Below are positions 36,515-47,654 of a DNA stretch of 64,000 nt, one piece after another. Both the position numbers and the translations under genes were made by a program. Numbering within the stretch: position 1 is the first letter of the stretch; every line of letters starts with the position of its first letter. The notes beneath the pieces were generated by a model, which worked only from the letters and a program-made list of their open reading frames with translations, was not told the origin of the DNA and ran no database searches. Source of the stretch: Cryptomeria japonica (Eukaryota; Streptophyta; Pinopsida; Cupressales; Cupressaceae); assembly GCF_030272615.1 (NCBI RefSeq), contig NC_081410.1, positions 121,708,640 through 121,772,639 of the forward strand, written 5' to 3'.

Positions 36515-37012
36515 CTATCCTTGAATCAAAGCATCAGATATTTCTTTCCTTAAGGAAGCGAGGTGGTCCAATTTTGGACTTAGTCTCCATTTAAGATCTT
36601 TAGCTTTTCCTTTTATTCTTTCTTTTTCTCTTTCCAGCTTTAATAGTTCTTCCTCAAAACCTGTTATCTTCTGGTCAAAAACTAATAATGAATTATATGA
36701 ATTAATGAAATTGTCATCTAGTTGATTTATTTCTTCCTGTATCTTGCTGATCTTCCAGTCTATATCTACTGTCAAAAAGTTAGTTTTACGTGTATCCCTG
36801 TACAAAGTTTTGAATTCCTTCAATGTACTACATAGTTCCGGTAGAAGTGTGTCAAATTTCCTTGTACACTTCTTTATTTCTTCCTCAAAGAATTTGTGTT
36901 TTTCTTTCTCTAATCTCTCCTTGAATGCTCCCTCTTTTATTTGTTCAACTGTCACAGCGTTTTTAGTATGAAGTGATTTCCTGCTGTTGTGTATCAAGTC
37001 TGTCTCGGTCAA
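36515..37012 (-). pseudogene. Coiled-coil ORF at the 3' end of D family, copy 1
   Basis: 166 codons, very rich in Glu/Lys/Leu with heptad-like spacing (E-E-E-L-L-K-L-E-R-E-K-E-R-I-K), so a coiled coil. No catalytic motif and no family recognised. Its C-terminal part is duplicated at 44,432-44,861, where the upstream part is missing. The 5' side runs into a stop near 37,045, and the C pol gene ends at 37,138. The first codon given is a TTG, so the true start is unknown. Confidence 0.55.
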
Positions 37013-37137
37013 AGCATTTTGTCTTCAATTCTTGTTCCCTGTACACCTTTATAAAACCTCCTAAAGTGTGTAAATCAGCATCAACTCCTAAAAGATATGT
37101 GATAGAGTCATCGGATTGATGCTTTCACCGAACTCAG

Positions 37138-39330
37138 TCAGTGAGTAGAAGATAGGGGTAGGACCCCTAACTGACTTCTAAGATATTCAAAAGTGTCTCG
37201 TGGTAGTGTCTTGGTGAAGATATCTTCTATTTGTTCCTTTGTGCTAACATACTCGAACACCACTTTCTTCTCTTGAGCTTCTTCTCTAAGATAATGATAT
37301 TTGATAGAGATGTGCTTTGTCTTAGAGTGCATAATAGAATTCTTTGAAATATTAATGGCACTGGTATTGTCACAGAATATAGTTACTGGCTCGGTAACTT
37401 TCTCATTTATACCTTCCAATAGTTGTTTGATCCATGCAATGTTGGTACAATTCAATGCTGCAACAACGTATTCAGCTTCTGCTGTTGACTGTGAAACACA
37501 TCCTTGTTTCTTGCTAAGCCAACTCACTAGTCTTTCTCCTAAAAAGAAAGTTCCTCCACTTGTGCTTTTTCTATCATCAATGTTATCTGCCCAATCAACA
37601 TTAGTATAAACTTTTAAATCAAAATCATTTCCTTTCTGATATACTAAGCCATAATCCTTAGTGCCTTTCAAGTATCTAAAAATTCTTTTGATTGCTGTCA
37701 TGTGTGTTTCCTTAGGATCTGCAGAGAATCTTGCAACTATACCTACTACATGTGCTATGTCTAGTCTGCTGTGAACAACATATTGTAGTTTAACAATCAT
37801 GGATCGGTAAAGTGTCTCATCAACAGATGCAGATTCATCATTCTTTGATAATTTACAGTTGGTAGTCATAGAAGTACTTACTGGTTTTGAATCCTCCATT
37901 CCAAATTTCTTCAAGATTTCCTTTATATACTTGGATTGAGTAATGAAAATCTCATTTTTCATTTGCAGTATCATTAAACCTATAAAATACTTTATCTCAC
38001 CGATTAATGACATCTCAAATTCTTTGCTCATTTCATTTCCAAAGTTCTTGCATAAAGAGTCATTTCCACAAAATATAATATCATCAACAAATATGGCTGA
38101 GATCAGTATTCCATTTTCATCATTCTTCATGTACATATTGTTGTTCTCACTTGTCCTTATAAAACCAATCTTAATCAAATAAGAGTGAAATCTTTCATAC
38201 CATGCTCTAGGTGCTTGTTTCAAACCATATAAAGCTTTGTTCAATTTACATACCTGATCTTTACTATTGTCTTCAACAAATCCTTCAGGTTGTTCAATAA
38301 AAACTTCTTCTTCTAATATTCCATTCAGAAATGCAGATTTGACATCCATTTGATATACCTTGAAGTTTTTGAAAGCAACATAGGCCAACAATGTTCTTAC
38401 TCCTTCAAGTCTAGCAACAGGTGCAAAAGTTTCACCATAATCAATTCCTTCTTCTTGAGCATAACCTTTGCAAACTAGTCTTGCTTTGTTTCGAATGACC
38501 TCTCCTTTTTCATTTAGCTTGTTTCTGAAAATCCACTTTGTACCGATTACATTTTTGTTCTTTGGTCTTGGGATTAGTGTCCATGTGTCATTCTTCTTGA
38601 TTTGATCAATCTCTTCTATCATAGCATTTATCCAATCTTCACTGTTAAATGCCTCTTTCACTATTCTCGGTTCAAATTCATATATCAAACATGTGTTATG
38701 TCTCAGTTTGTTCCTTGTCATCACTAGATCATCCTTATCTCCTATATTTTGACTCGGTGCATGATGTCTTCTGACATACTTGGCTAATATAGGCTCGGTA
38801 GGCTCTGTATGATCTTCTTCATCACTTGGTAACTGGATATTCTCTTCATTTTCTTCAATAGTCTTCTCGGTAAGACTTGTCAGTTGAACATAGACAAATT
38901 CATCATAGTCTTCTGGTTCCTTGGAATTTCCTTCATCATTTCTTTCTGCATATTCATCAATTTTCACATTTGCACTTTCTACTATTTTGTTAGATGATTT
39001 GATCAGACATTTAAATGCTTTGCTTATAGAAGAATAACCTAGAAATGTTCCTTCTTCACTTTTCTGATCAAACTTGCCATTTCTATCATCTTTGTGAACA
39101 TAGCATCTACTTCCAAAGATTTTAAAATAACTTACATTAGGTTTCTTATCATACCAGATTTCATATGGTGTCTTCAAAGTACCTTTCTTCAATTGTACTT
39201 GGTTCAAGGTGTAAATTGATGTGCTTATTGCTTCTCTCTAAAATGTTTGTGACACCTTCTTTTCAATCATCAATGTTCTAGCACAATCCACAATAGATCT
39301 GTTTCTTCTCTTAGCTATTGCATTCTACTA
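37138..39330 (-). pseudogene. Copia C pol: integrase end, RT and RNase H
   Basis: A frame of 689 codons is open from 39,207. Order: [10 protein letters not shown] and G-K-F-D (integrase C-terminal part), W-x-L-I-P-R-P-K-N-K, [30 protein letters not shown] (RT), catalytic F-V-D-D-I-I-F, then [15 protein letters not shown] and F-C-D-N-T-S-A-I (RNase H). The domain order INT-RT-RNH proves Ty1/copia. RT looks complete. The part upstream of 39,207 is broken by stops within the integrase. Confidence 0.93.
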
Positions 39331-39930
39331 TGGAGTTCTCGGTGCAGGGACTTGTCTTTTAATACCATGATCATTGCAAAATAAGTTGAACTCATCAGAT
39401 GTGAACTCTCCTCCTCTATCTGATCTAAGACTTTTCAGTTGTCTTCCTGTTTCATTTTCAACTCTTTCCTTGTACCATTTAAACATTTGAAAAGCTTCTG
39501 ATTTTTCTTTTAAAAACATTACTAACATCATCCTTGAATAGTCATCCACAAATAATATGAAATATTTATCACCATAATAACTTTGAACTTTCATAGGACC
39601 ACAAAGATTAGTGTGCACTAGATCTAACATTCCCTTAGAAGTGTAAGACTTACTTGTAAAGCTTGATCTTGTCATTTTACCCATCTGGCATCCTCGGCAC
39701 ATAGCATTCTTAGGTTTTTCAAGACTCGGTAGACCTCTTACTCGGTTCTTCTTGCTGATTTTGATCAGATTATCAAAATTTACATGACAAAACCTTTTAT
39801 GCCATAACCAGGTATCATCTATCTTTGCATACAAACACTTGTTACAAGTTGAGTCAAGGTGAAATGTGTTACCTTTTGTTTGTGTCCTAGTAGCAGCTAA
39901 CTTTCCATTCTTGTCATGAACTTTGACCAT
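39328..39930 (-). pseudogene. Copia C integrase N-terminal half, catalytic residues changed
   Basis: Contains the H-H-C-C zinc-binding part (W-H-K-R-F-C-H-V-N-F ... C-R-G-C-Q-M-G-K) and the core. The first catalytic Asp, in the usual V-H-T-D-L-C-G-P, is Asn here (T-N-L-C-G-P). The second is kept (S-D-R-G-G-E-F). Downstream two glutamines of the T-P-Q-Q motif are stops, and the catalytic Glu of V-A-E-R-x-N-R is Lys (I-A-K-R-R-N-R, near 39,315). All these changes are G-to-A or C-to-T. It cannot integrate DNA. Confidence 0.88.
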
Positions 39931-41323
39931 TTGCTTTCTGAAATTCTATTCGGTAACCTGTGTTGTTTAGCTGTGCTACACTCAACAAATTGTATTTCAA
40001 ACCTTCAACCCAATAAAAATCATTGCATCTTGCATTGTCAAGAAGTGTTATAGATCCTTTACCTTTCACCAGACATGGTGCATCATTACCAAATCTAACA
40101 TAGCCTCCATCATAATCTTCTAATATAACAAACTTGTGTTTATCTCCTGTCATATGATGTGAGCATCCACTATCTATGATCCAAGAATCATTAGTGTTTA
40201 TGTGAGATATTAGGGATTTTTCTTCATACCTTTCTTCATCTGACCTATCTTTGATAGCCACATAAAATACTTCCTTTGTATTAGTTTCATCTGATTTGTC
40301 ATCATTAGATTCCTCATCAGCTATTAAGCATGTCTTTCTATCTCTTCTTCTGAATTCTCGGTGTCCTCTGTAATGATTGTCTTTCTGTCTGTCATCTCGG
40401 TAATCTCTCTTTTCAGTAGAATCTCTGTCAAGACAGTTAGAAGCCATATGTCCTATTTTATCACAATTGAAACATTTCAAAGGTAGTTTTCCTTTATACT
40501 TACCTTTGCCTCTCGGTAACCTTTTGGCTAATAGTGCTTCAAACTCTTCTTGCTTTCTGATTTCCTCATACAGTTTGTTCACTTCTTCCATGTTCTTATG
40601 AAATCTTTCACTTGCTCCACTGTGATCTCCTTCAGAGTACTTATACTTTCTTTCATTGAAATCATTAGATTCATCAAGATGAAAAGAACTAAATGCAGAT
40701 TCAACTTTATTTACCGAAGAACCACTGTTATCAAAGTTACTTAACTCAAATGCATGTAGCTTACCAATAGTAGCATCTAAAGAAACTGGCATATTAGGTA
40801 CAAACCTCAATTCATTGATTGCAGAGACTCGGAATGCATAAGCCGGTAGAAGGGTTCTTAACAACTTACTTGTTATATCCTTTTCTTCAATAGTTCCACC
40901 TGCTCCTTTGATTTGATTGACAATCTCCTTTAGTCTTGTACTATACTGAGTTATGTTCTCACCTTCATTCATCCTCATAGATTCAAGTTGTCCTCTTAGA
41001 CTATCTACTTTTGCTCTTTGAACATGTTCATCTCCTCTATATACTGATATGATCTTATCCCACATTGCCTTTGCATCATTGCAGCCTTCTAGATCATTAA
41101 ACTTTGAATCAGTCAATGCAGATGTTATTTCAATCATTGCTTGAATATGTTTTTGCTTTGCCTTTATCTCTTCCATAGTCAATGGATAGGTGCTCGGTGT
41201 AACAAAATCATTCTCCAGATAGTATACAACATATTCTCCAACTCCCGATAGATGCAACTTCATCCTTTTCTGCCATGTAGAGAAACTTGACTTGTTCAGC
41301 TTCGGTGCATCCCTCTTATACAT
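39914..41323 (-). pseudogene. Copia C gag and protease
   Basis: 469 codons starting M-Y-K-R-D-A-P-K-L 65 bp after the LTR. The gag part has S-S-F-S-T-W-Q-K-R-M-K-L-H-L and A-K-A-M-W-D-K-I, typical of copia gag. The single zinc knuckle is C-F-N-C-D-K-I-G-H-M-A-S-N-C (about residue 285). The protease site is W-I-I-D-S-G-C-S-H-H-M-T (about residue 385), intact. The frame ends at 39,914 inside the gag-pre-integrase region, overlapping the next frame by 17 bp, so a frameshift separates it from the integrase. Confidence 0.92.
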
Positions 41324-41375
41324 CTTTGGATCTTTAACTCAAGTACCTTTAAACTTTTCTTCTAGAGTCCAAATC

Positions 41376-41387
41376 TCTGATACCAAT
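41376..41387 (-). other. Primer-binding site of C (tRNA-Met)
   Basis: TGGTATCAGAG on the minus strand, directly after the 5' LTR C2: the standard initiator tRNA-Met site of plant copia elements. It fixes the element on the minus strand. Confidence 0.9.
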
Positions 41388-42935
41388 TGATAGTTCTGAT
41401 ACTTAATGTAAGTACAGATCCAATAGCCAACAAGATGAGAGGGGGGGTGGGGTGAATCATACAAACTTAATCTTCCATAAAAACATCAGATTCAACCTCA
41501 GTAACATATACTTGAATAATATAACCAAAACTGTTAAACATGCAAACTCAAAAGCATATAAACATCATAAACCTCATAACACAAGATTTAACGTGGAAAC
41601 CCAAATAGGGAAAAACCACTGTGGGATTTTAGACCCACTAAGAAATATACTCTTCTAGAGTATGCTCGGTTAAAAGCAAATCCTGTTAAAGATTACAAAC
41701 ACATTGCTAGATGTGACCCGGTTAAGGGATTTCCCTTAGATTTGTTAGGATCTTCACCTTGTTAGAAGTGACCTTGTTAAAGGATTTCAAACACTCAATC
41801 AAAATGTCACCTTGCTAGAGGGTTTTACAAATAAGACTGTTAAGTCCACTCGGTTAAGAGATTTTCTGTCACTTTCACAAAATAACAGTAATAAAATCTA
41901 TTCGCAACTTCACATCTAAAATGCTAAAGTAGATTCTTATTTGTTCAATACAATCTAGACATAGAACTAATCTTGTCTATCTGCTGGGCTTCTATACTCT
42001 GTTATTCAAACAAGTCTTCAAGCTTCTGTGCTTGGTAATCACTATGTAGCATCCCTGTGCATACACTTGCCCGCATACATTGTTTATCAATAATTTCCTA
42101 TTTATAAACAATTAGGTAACCGCTTAATCTCCTTGATCACATTTCCCATGATCAATCATAGCCATCAGATCTTCAATCTTGTCCAGGTTCAATGCATCTT
42201 TCGATCTGAAAACATTTTACCCCGCCTGGGAACTTGCACACATTTCTTTGGAACTTGTGCCAGGGTATTGCTATTCAATCTGCGCTGTAGATCTTCATGC
42301 CGACTTTCCATTGCCTTTGATTCATTAACAAACTTCATGCATGACATACCAATCATTTAATCAGTTCCAGCTCATCAGCTTCCTTCATTAAATATCACAT
42401 GTAACCATTTAATGCATTCTGTTATAGCTTGGTTACAACTCGGTTATAACTCAGTAAATACTAAACTTCACTCGGTAGACATTCCGCCTTTATTAATCGA
42501 TAGTGATAACCTTAGGGTTTACCGACTAGGTTCCTTAGGGTTAACCGATTAGGTTCTTTGCTTGGTAACATAGTATAGTATTAACCTTACAATTTACAAC
42601 ATATGTATGATGTCAAAAAAATCTAAACATCATGATCTCATCATTGTCTGACTCGGTAATAGTTGCCCATTGAATACCTTATTCATCCCCTTATTCATCA
42701 TAACTTTATGTGTCTTTTACCGACTTCTTTATATTCTTTAAATCATACTTCTCAAGATATGGCAACATCATACTGAATTAGAAAATCAATTTCTTGACAT
42801 TAATGATAAAATAATAATATCAAGACAGTAAACATCCTTAATCAGTTATATCCATAATCATCAACAACCTTCTCAATATCCTTATTGAAATGCCAACAAT
42901 CTTTCATTGTTTGTTATAATGCTATATTGCCAACA
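41388..42935 (-). repeat. LTR C2 (5' LTR of copia C)
   Basis: TGATAGTTCTG ... TTGCCAACA, 1,548 bp, almost identical to C1. It has the G-run (41,441-41,453) and GTGGAAACCCAAATAGGG, i.e. TTTCCAC on the coding strand, a motif I know from many plant copia LTRs. Followed by AGAGA and G RNase H. Confidence 0.93.
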
Positions 42936-43245
42936 AGAGAAGCCACTCATTCTCTACATTTCAACAACAGACATATCACTGGGGGCATTGTTAGCACAAG
43001 AGGATCAACAAGGCAAGGAACGAGCTATATACTACATCAGCAGGATATTGAACGGATATGAACTCAACTATACATTCATTGAGAAAGCTTGTCTAACAGT
43101 GGTATTTGCCTCTCAAAAGTTCCGACACTACATGATAGCTCACACAATTAAGCTGGTCGCAAAAATTGATCCTCTCAAATATTTACTCAGCAAGGCAGCT
43201 CTTACAGGCAGATTGGCTAAATGGGTCATGATTCTCAGTGAGTTT
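42936..43245 (+). pseudogene. RNase H fragment of G, copy 2
   Basis: Same content as 35,023-35,332 with few differences; reads L-I-L-Y-I-S-T-T-D-I-S-L-G-A-L-L-A-Q-E-D to L-A-K-W-V-M-I-L-S-E-F. It continues into 47,655 (F-D-I-H-Y-I-E-R) once element D is removed, so this copy is the one adjacent to the rest of pol. Confidence 0.9.
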
Positions 43246-44059
43246 TGTTAGGGTTCCCATAGATACTGAGAGGGGGGGGGGGGTGAATCAGTATTTGACC
43301 GGTATAAATATTTTCTTAACTTAAAACATATAAAGAATATAAATACCGTGTACCGGTAAACAAGAAATAATGCAATAAACAGAGATAACAACAACCACAT
43401 GAAAAACACACCATAACACAGTAGTTTAATGAGGAAACCTGGTGTGGGAAAAACCTTAGTGGGATTTGTGACCGACAATATTCACTTACTAGCCAATAAG
43501 AGAATATTACTGCTACAATAGGGGCTTGCACATGTAGGAAGGCCAAGTGCCTAGAGCTCACTGCTCAATTACAAAATGGGAAGTCTCACTGACTTACAAA
43601 ATGGATTATATTAATCCAATGTCTTGTACTGCTTCAAAATAGCATCTACTATGCTAGATCCAGTACCGGCTTATAGCTCTGCTTCATACATAAACCCTTA
43701 ACCTATAATTTGCATAATAGGTCTGCCTTATTTCGCGTAATTACATCCTTCCATGTTCACTCCTATCTTCAACTATGTATAATGAACTCATATATATGAG
43801 TCATTTTACAACTTGCCAAGTCAGTTTACAATGATTTTACAATATTTAACAAAATAAATTACGAACAAAATTCCTGTCGGCCTCTGTGTCGATATGCTTC
43901 CTTTCACTGCCGATGCTGATGGTCTATGTGCCGGTGTAGAGTCTGACCTTGCTAGTGCCGGTGGATTGCCTTGTCGGTGTCATAAGATTGTAAGGTTGCC
44001 ATGAATGACAAAACCTTCAATCACCTACAATGTCTCATTGGAGTGTGCATTTGCCAACA
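43246..44059 (-). repeat. LTR D2 (3' LTR of D)
   Basis: 814 bp, TGTTAGGG to TTTGCCAACA, then the polypurine tract. Contains ATACTGA, a G run, then TCAGTAT, near its left end. Confidence 0.93.
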
Positions 44060-44431
44060 ATCTCCCCCTTTGGCATTGATGGCAACACTGATGAGAAAAA
44101 TCCAAAATTTGTCATCCAAAAAGAATCTGCTGGTATTGTCTTACCAAAAATTGTGTACCAAAAGAATATGTTCTCCCCCTGAGTTGATGAGTCATTTTAC
44201 TAATTATTTTTCTCATTCCACTACTCCCCCTTTGGCATCAATGACAAAGGTTGTCAAAGTGTCAATTGAGTGTGGTTTCCTACTTCATCCTTATAACCGG
44301 TTGGTTACAATCTGAAAAAGATCTACCAAAACCAGATTCAGGCTTTCAATGAACTTTTTGCTATCTTTAATCGCGGCCTCTATCCTCTGAACTGTAACAG
44401 TGAGGTGTTGCAATTGCTCTGCCAGTGTTTT

Positions 44432-44861
44432 CTATCCTTGAATCAAAGCATCAGATATTTGTTTCCTTAAGGAAGCAAGGTAGTCCAATTTTGGACTTAG
44501 TTTCCATTTAAGATCTTTAGCCTTTCCTTTTATTCTTTCTTTTTCTCTTTCTAACTTTAATAGTTCTTCCTCAAAACCTGTTATCTTCTGGTCAAAAACT
44601 AATAATGAATTAGATGAATTAATGAAATTGTCAGCTAGTTGATTTATTTCTTCCTGTATCTTGCTGATCTTTCGGTCTATATCTACTGTGAAAAAGTTAG
44701 TTTTACATGTATCCCCATACAAAGTTTTGAATTCCTTCAATGTACTACATAGTTCCGGTAGAAGTGTGTCAAATTTCCTTGTACACTTCTTTATTTCTTC
44801 CTCAAAGAATTTGTGTTTTTCTTTCTCTAATCTCTCCTTGAATGCTCCCTCTTTTATTTGT
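44432..44861 (-). pseudogene. Coiled-coil ORF of D, truncated copy
   Basis: Same Glu/Lys-rich coiled coil as 36,515-36,944. At 44,861 it is fused out of frame to a different upstream segment (reading K-K-V-S-N-D-L-V), while copy 1 stays open for another 23 codons. So D has an internal deletion between its gag-like domain and the coiled coil. Confidence 0.65.
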
Positions 44862-45345
44862 CACTAGGTCATTTGAGACCTTCTTTATTTTATCAAGTCT
44901 GTTACCGGTGGAAGGTAACCATTTCACAGCCTTGACTGCCTCTTTAGTGATTTTGTGAACTGAGTCTAACCAGAAGAATGCACCATGTACCCTGCTTAAA
45001 ACTATCCTTGTAATTTCCTTAGGGAAATCCAGAATATTGAGAATTTCAGTGAATCCTAGGGTTTCAACTTATTTTGTGTTCAGGTTTCACATTACCGGAA
45101 TCATCACAAATTACAGTCTTATACATGCTCTTGATTTCCTCATCACCTAATTCTTCTATGTGACAATGAATGTACATGCTAGGGTCTTCTGCAAAGACTA
45201 CTCCTTTGGGAATTTGAGAAAATGGACCAACATTATCATCCTTCTTAGCAATTTTGAGAACTAACTGAAATACAGGTCTAGGGCGCTTAATCACTTCGAC
45301 TACAGTAGGGTTTGCTATGAATTCAGGAACAGATGAAGAAGCCAT
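44862..45345 (-). pseudogene. D-specific gag-like ORF (start M-A-S-S-S)
   Basis: Starts at 45,345 with M-A-S-S-S-V-P-E-F and continues V-V-E-V-I-K-R-P-R-P-V-F-Q-L, D-N-V-G-P-F-S-Q-I-P, Y-I-H-C-H-I-E-E-L-G. A stop lies at 45,064, after which G-F-T-E-I-L-N-I-L-D-F and G-A-F-F-W-L-D-S-V-H-K are still readable to about 44,900. I know no named domain for it. Predicted proteins of this look occur in plant repeats, so it is probably a conserved retroelement protein. Function unknown; a structural or gag-like role is a guess. Confidence 0.6.
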
Positions 45346-45739
45346 GATTACAAATACCTTTATCTGCCTTAGGAATGATTGCTTGCTGAGTTGCTTCACT
45401 TCTTTGCTCGAAATGCTTTTTCTCAGGAATTTTGGTGCTCTTAGATTGTTTGAATGCTCAGTGAAATGAAAATGGAGCCAAAATACTAATTTATAATGTT
45501 AATTTTGCCAACCACCACATTTAATGCTTGCCGGTTAAGTAATCACCTAACTTATCTACCGGTATAGAAGTAATTTCAACTTCTTACCATCAACCGAGGG
45601 AATTATAGCATGTTTCACATTTGATTGCCAAACCCCCAAGGAATTTTCTTTAGTTCGATGAAGAGTCTCCTGTCGGTGGAGTGTTACTCTGTTCTGTCAG
45701 TGCAGGAGTATTCCTATCAACATTTAGATTTGATTTCCT

Positions 45740-46762
45740 GATCCATTATTTTGAGAATTCTTGTTTAACTTGTTCAACTTTTTCTTTACCTTTTAAACTA
45801 GGACCTTTGTTATTTGCCGGTGAGGATTTGCTTCTACAAAATTTTGCAATATGTCCAATCTTGGTACAAGCATAACAAGTCACATTATTTTTCTGAATAG
45901 CTTTCCCATATCCTATGTCAGTTTGTGTTCTACATTGATTAGATAAGTGTCCAAATCTTCCACAAACATAACATCTCACATTCATTCTGCAATTTTTAGA
46001 ATTATGACCAACTTTGTTGCATTTTGAACATTGACCGGTGGGAGTATTGGTATTCTGATAATTTTTAGATCTACATTGATTTGCTCTATGACCATACTTG
46101 TTACAGTTAAAGCATTTGCCATTAAATTTATAAGTAGTAGGTTGTGTTACCAGTTTGCCATGATCCTGTGTGTTTGCAGTATCAAAGCTTTCACTAGCTT
46201 CAAAGCCAAGTCCACAAGTGTCATCACTAGTTTTCTAATTCTTCAACAAGTTATCAAGTTCTTTTGAACTTTTCTTGAATTTTTCTTTGTGCTGATTTGC
46301 AGTATCCAGTTCTCATTCTAAGATTTCTTTCTGTCTCATAAGTTCATTTGAGTCATTCTGTGTATGCATCAGATCTGTCTTCAACAAATTATTTTCATAG
46401 CTAAGTCTTGTGTTCTCATTTGCAACATCACTTAGTCTTTTAGTCAAATCTTTTTCATTCTTCTTTCTATCTTCAATTTCCTTACAAAATCTCATAGTTA
46501 TATCCTGCATCTCATTCTTTGTTGTCATGTTTTCTTGTTTTAGCTTATTTATCAGATCGCTAAGAGTTTCGTTTTCATCATTCTCATTTTGCATCTTTTC
46601 ACAAAGTTCTCTTCTCTTGTTTCTTGCAATGGTAAGATTTTCTTTAAGTGCTTAAATAATACCCTGTGCAACTTTTAGATCATCTTCAAGTTTGATATTT
46701 TTCAATTTTTTTGTATCATAGTCTGAGAGAGATGCTTCTAATTGCTTCATCAAGTTTTCCAT
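45740..46762 (-). pseudogene. D ORF1: coiled coil followed by four CCHC zinc knuckles
   Basis: Starts at 46,762 with M-E-N-L-M-K-Q-L-E, 54 bp after the primer-binding site. The first 170 codons form a coiled coil (N-E-N-D-E-N-E-T-L-S-D-L-I-N-K-L-K). Then come four C-x2-C-x4-H-x4-C knuckles: C-F-N-C-N-K-Y-G-H-R-A-N-Q-C, C-S-K-C-N-K-V-G-H-N-S-K-N-C, C-Y-V-C-G-R-F-G-H-L-S-N-Q-C and C-Y-A-C-T-K-I-G-H-I-A-K-F-C (46,130-45,830). In-frame stops occur at about 46,651, 46,313 and 46,236. CCHC knuckles bind nucleic acid; here they probably help RNA packaging (inference). Four in a row is more than the usual one or two in copia gag. Confidence 0.8.
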
Positions 46763-46815
46763 CTCTACCGGTGTTAAGATCTTCCTCAAGCTGTTAGGCT
46801 TCTGAAAATAGAGGA

Positions 46816-46833
46816 CCAAGCTCTGATACCAAT
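46816..46833 (-). other. Primer-binding site of D (tRNA-Met)
   Basis: ATTGGTATCAGAGCTTGG on the minus strand next to LTR D3, matching initiator tRNA-Met over TGGTATCAGAGC. Confidence 0.93.
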
Positions 46834-47649
46834 TGTTAGGGTTCCCACAGATACTGAGAGGGGGGGGGGTGAATCAGTATCTGACCAGTAGAAAGATTTT
46901 CTTAACTTAAAACATATGAAGCATATAAATACTATGTACTGGTAAACAAGAAATAATGCAATAAACAAAGATAACAACAACCACATGAAAAACACACCAT
47001 AACACAGTAGTTTAACGAGGAAACCCGGTGTGGGAAAAACCTCAGTGGGATTTGTGACCCACAATATTCACTTACTGGCCAATAAGAGAATATTACTGCT
47101 ACAATAGGGGCTTGCACATGCAGGAAGGCCAAGTGCCTAGAGCTCACTTCTCAATTACAAAATGGGAAGTCTCACTGACTTACAAAATGGATTATATTAA
47201 TCCAATGTCTTGTACTGCTTCAAAATAGCATCTACTATGCCAGATCCAGTACCGGTTTATAGCTCTGCTTCATACATAAACCCTTAACCTATAATTTGCA
47301 TAATAGGTCTGCCTTATTCGCCTAATTACATTCTTCCATGTTCACTCCTTTCTTCAACTATGTTCTATAATGAACTCTTATATATATGAGTCATTTTACA
47401 ACTTGCCAAGTCGGCTTACAATGATTTTACAATATTTAACAAAATAAATTACAAACAAAATTCCTGTCGGCCTTTGTGTTGGTATGCTTCCTTTCACTGC
47501 CGGTGCCAGTGGTCTATGTGCCAGTGTAGAGTCTGACCTTGCTAGTGCCGGTGGATTGCCTTGCCAGTGTCATAGGATTGTAAGGTTGCCATCAATGACA
47601 AAACCTTCAATCACCTACAATGTCTCATTGGAGTGTGCATTTGCCAACA
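46834..47649 (-). repeat. LTR D3 (5' LTR of D)
   Basis: 816 bp, TGTTAGGG to TTGCCAACA; a few substitutions separate it from D2. Followed by the AGTTT duplication. Confidence 0.95.
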
Positions 47650-47654
47650 AGTTT

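Larger units (their letters stand above)
33473..36944. repeat. Local duplication, copy A (C-LTR + RNase H + D-LTR + D 3' end)
   Basis: 3,472 bp, matched by 41,388-44,861 (3,474 bp) in the same orientation and order: LTR C, 310 bp of G RNase H, LTR D, polypurine tract, start of the D internal region. Similarity ends at 36,944/44,861. Confidence 0.9.
41388..44861. repeat. Local duplication, copy B
   Basis: Partner of 33,473-36,944. The stretch between the copies (36,945-41,387) is the C internal region up to its primer-binding site. Confidence 0.9.
43246..47649 (-). mobile_element. Non-autonomous LTR retrotransposon D
   Basis: Complete 4.4-kb element: LTR D2 (43,246-44,059, 3'), polypurine tract reverse complement at 44,060-44,074, internal region, tRNA-Met primer-binding site (46,816-46,833), LTR D3 (46,834-47,649, 5'). 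AGTTT flanks both sides (43,241-43,245 and 47,650-47,654), an exact target-site duplication in the G RNase H gene. It encodes coiled-coil and zinc-knuckle proteins but no protease, integrase, RT or RNase H, so it must depend on another copia element. Homopolymer G runs lie near the LTR ends. Confidence 0.93.
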
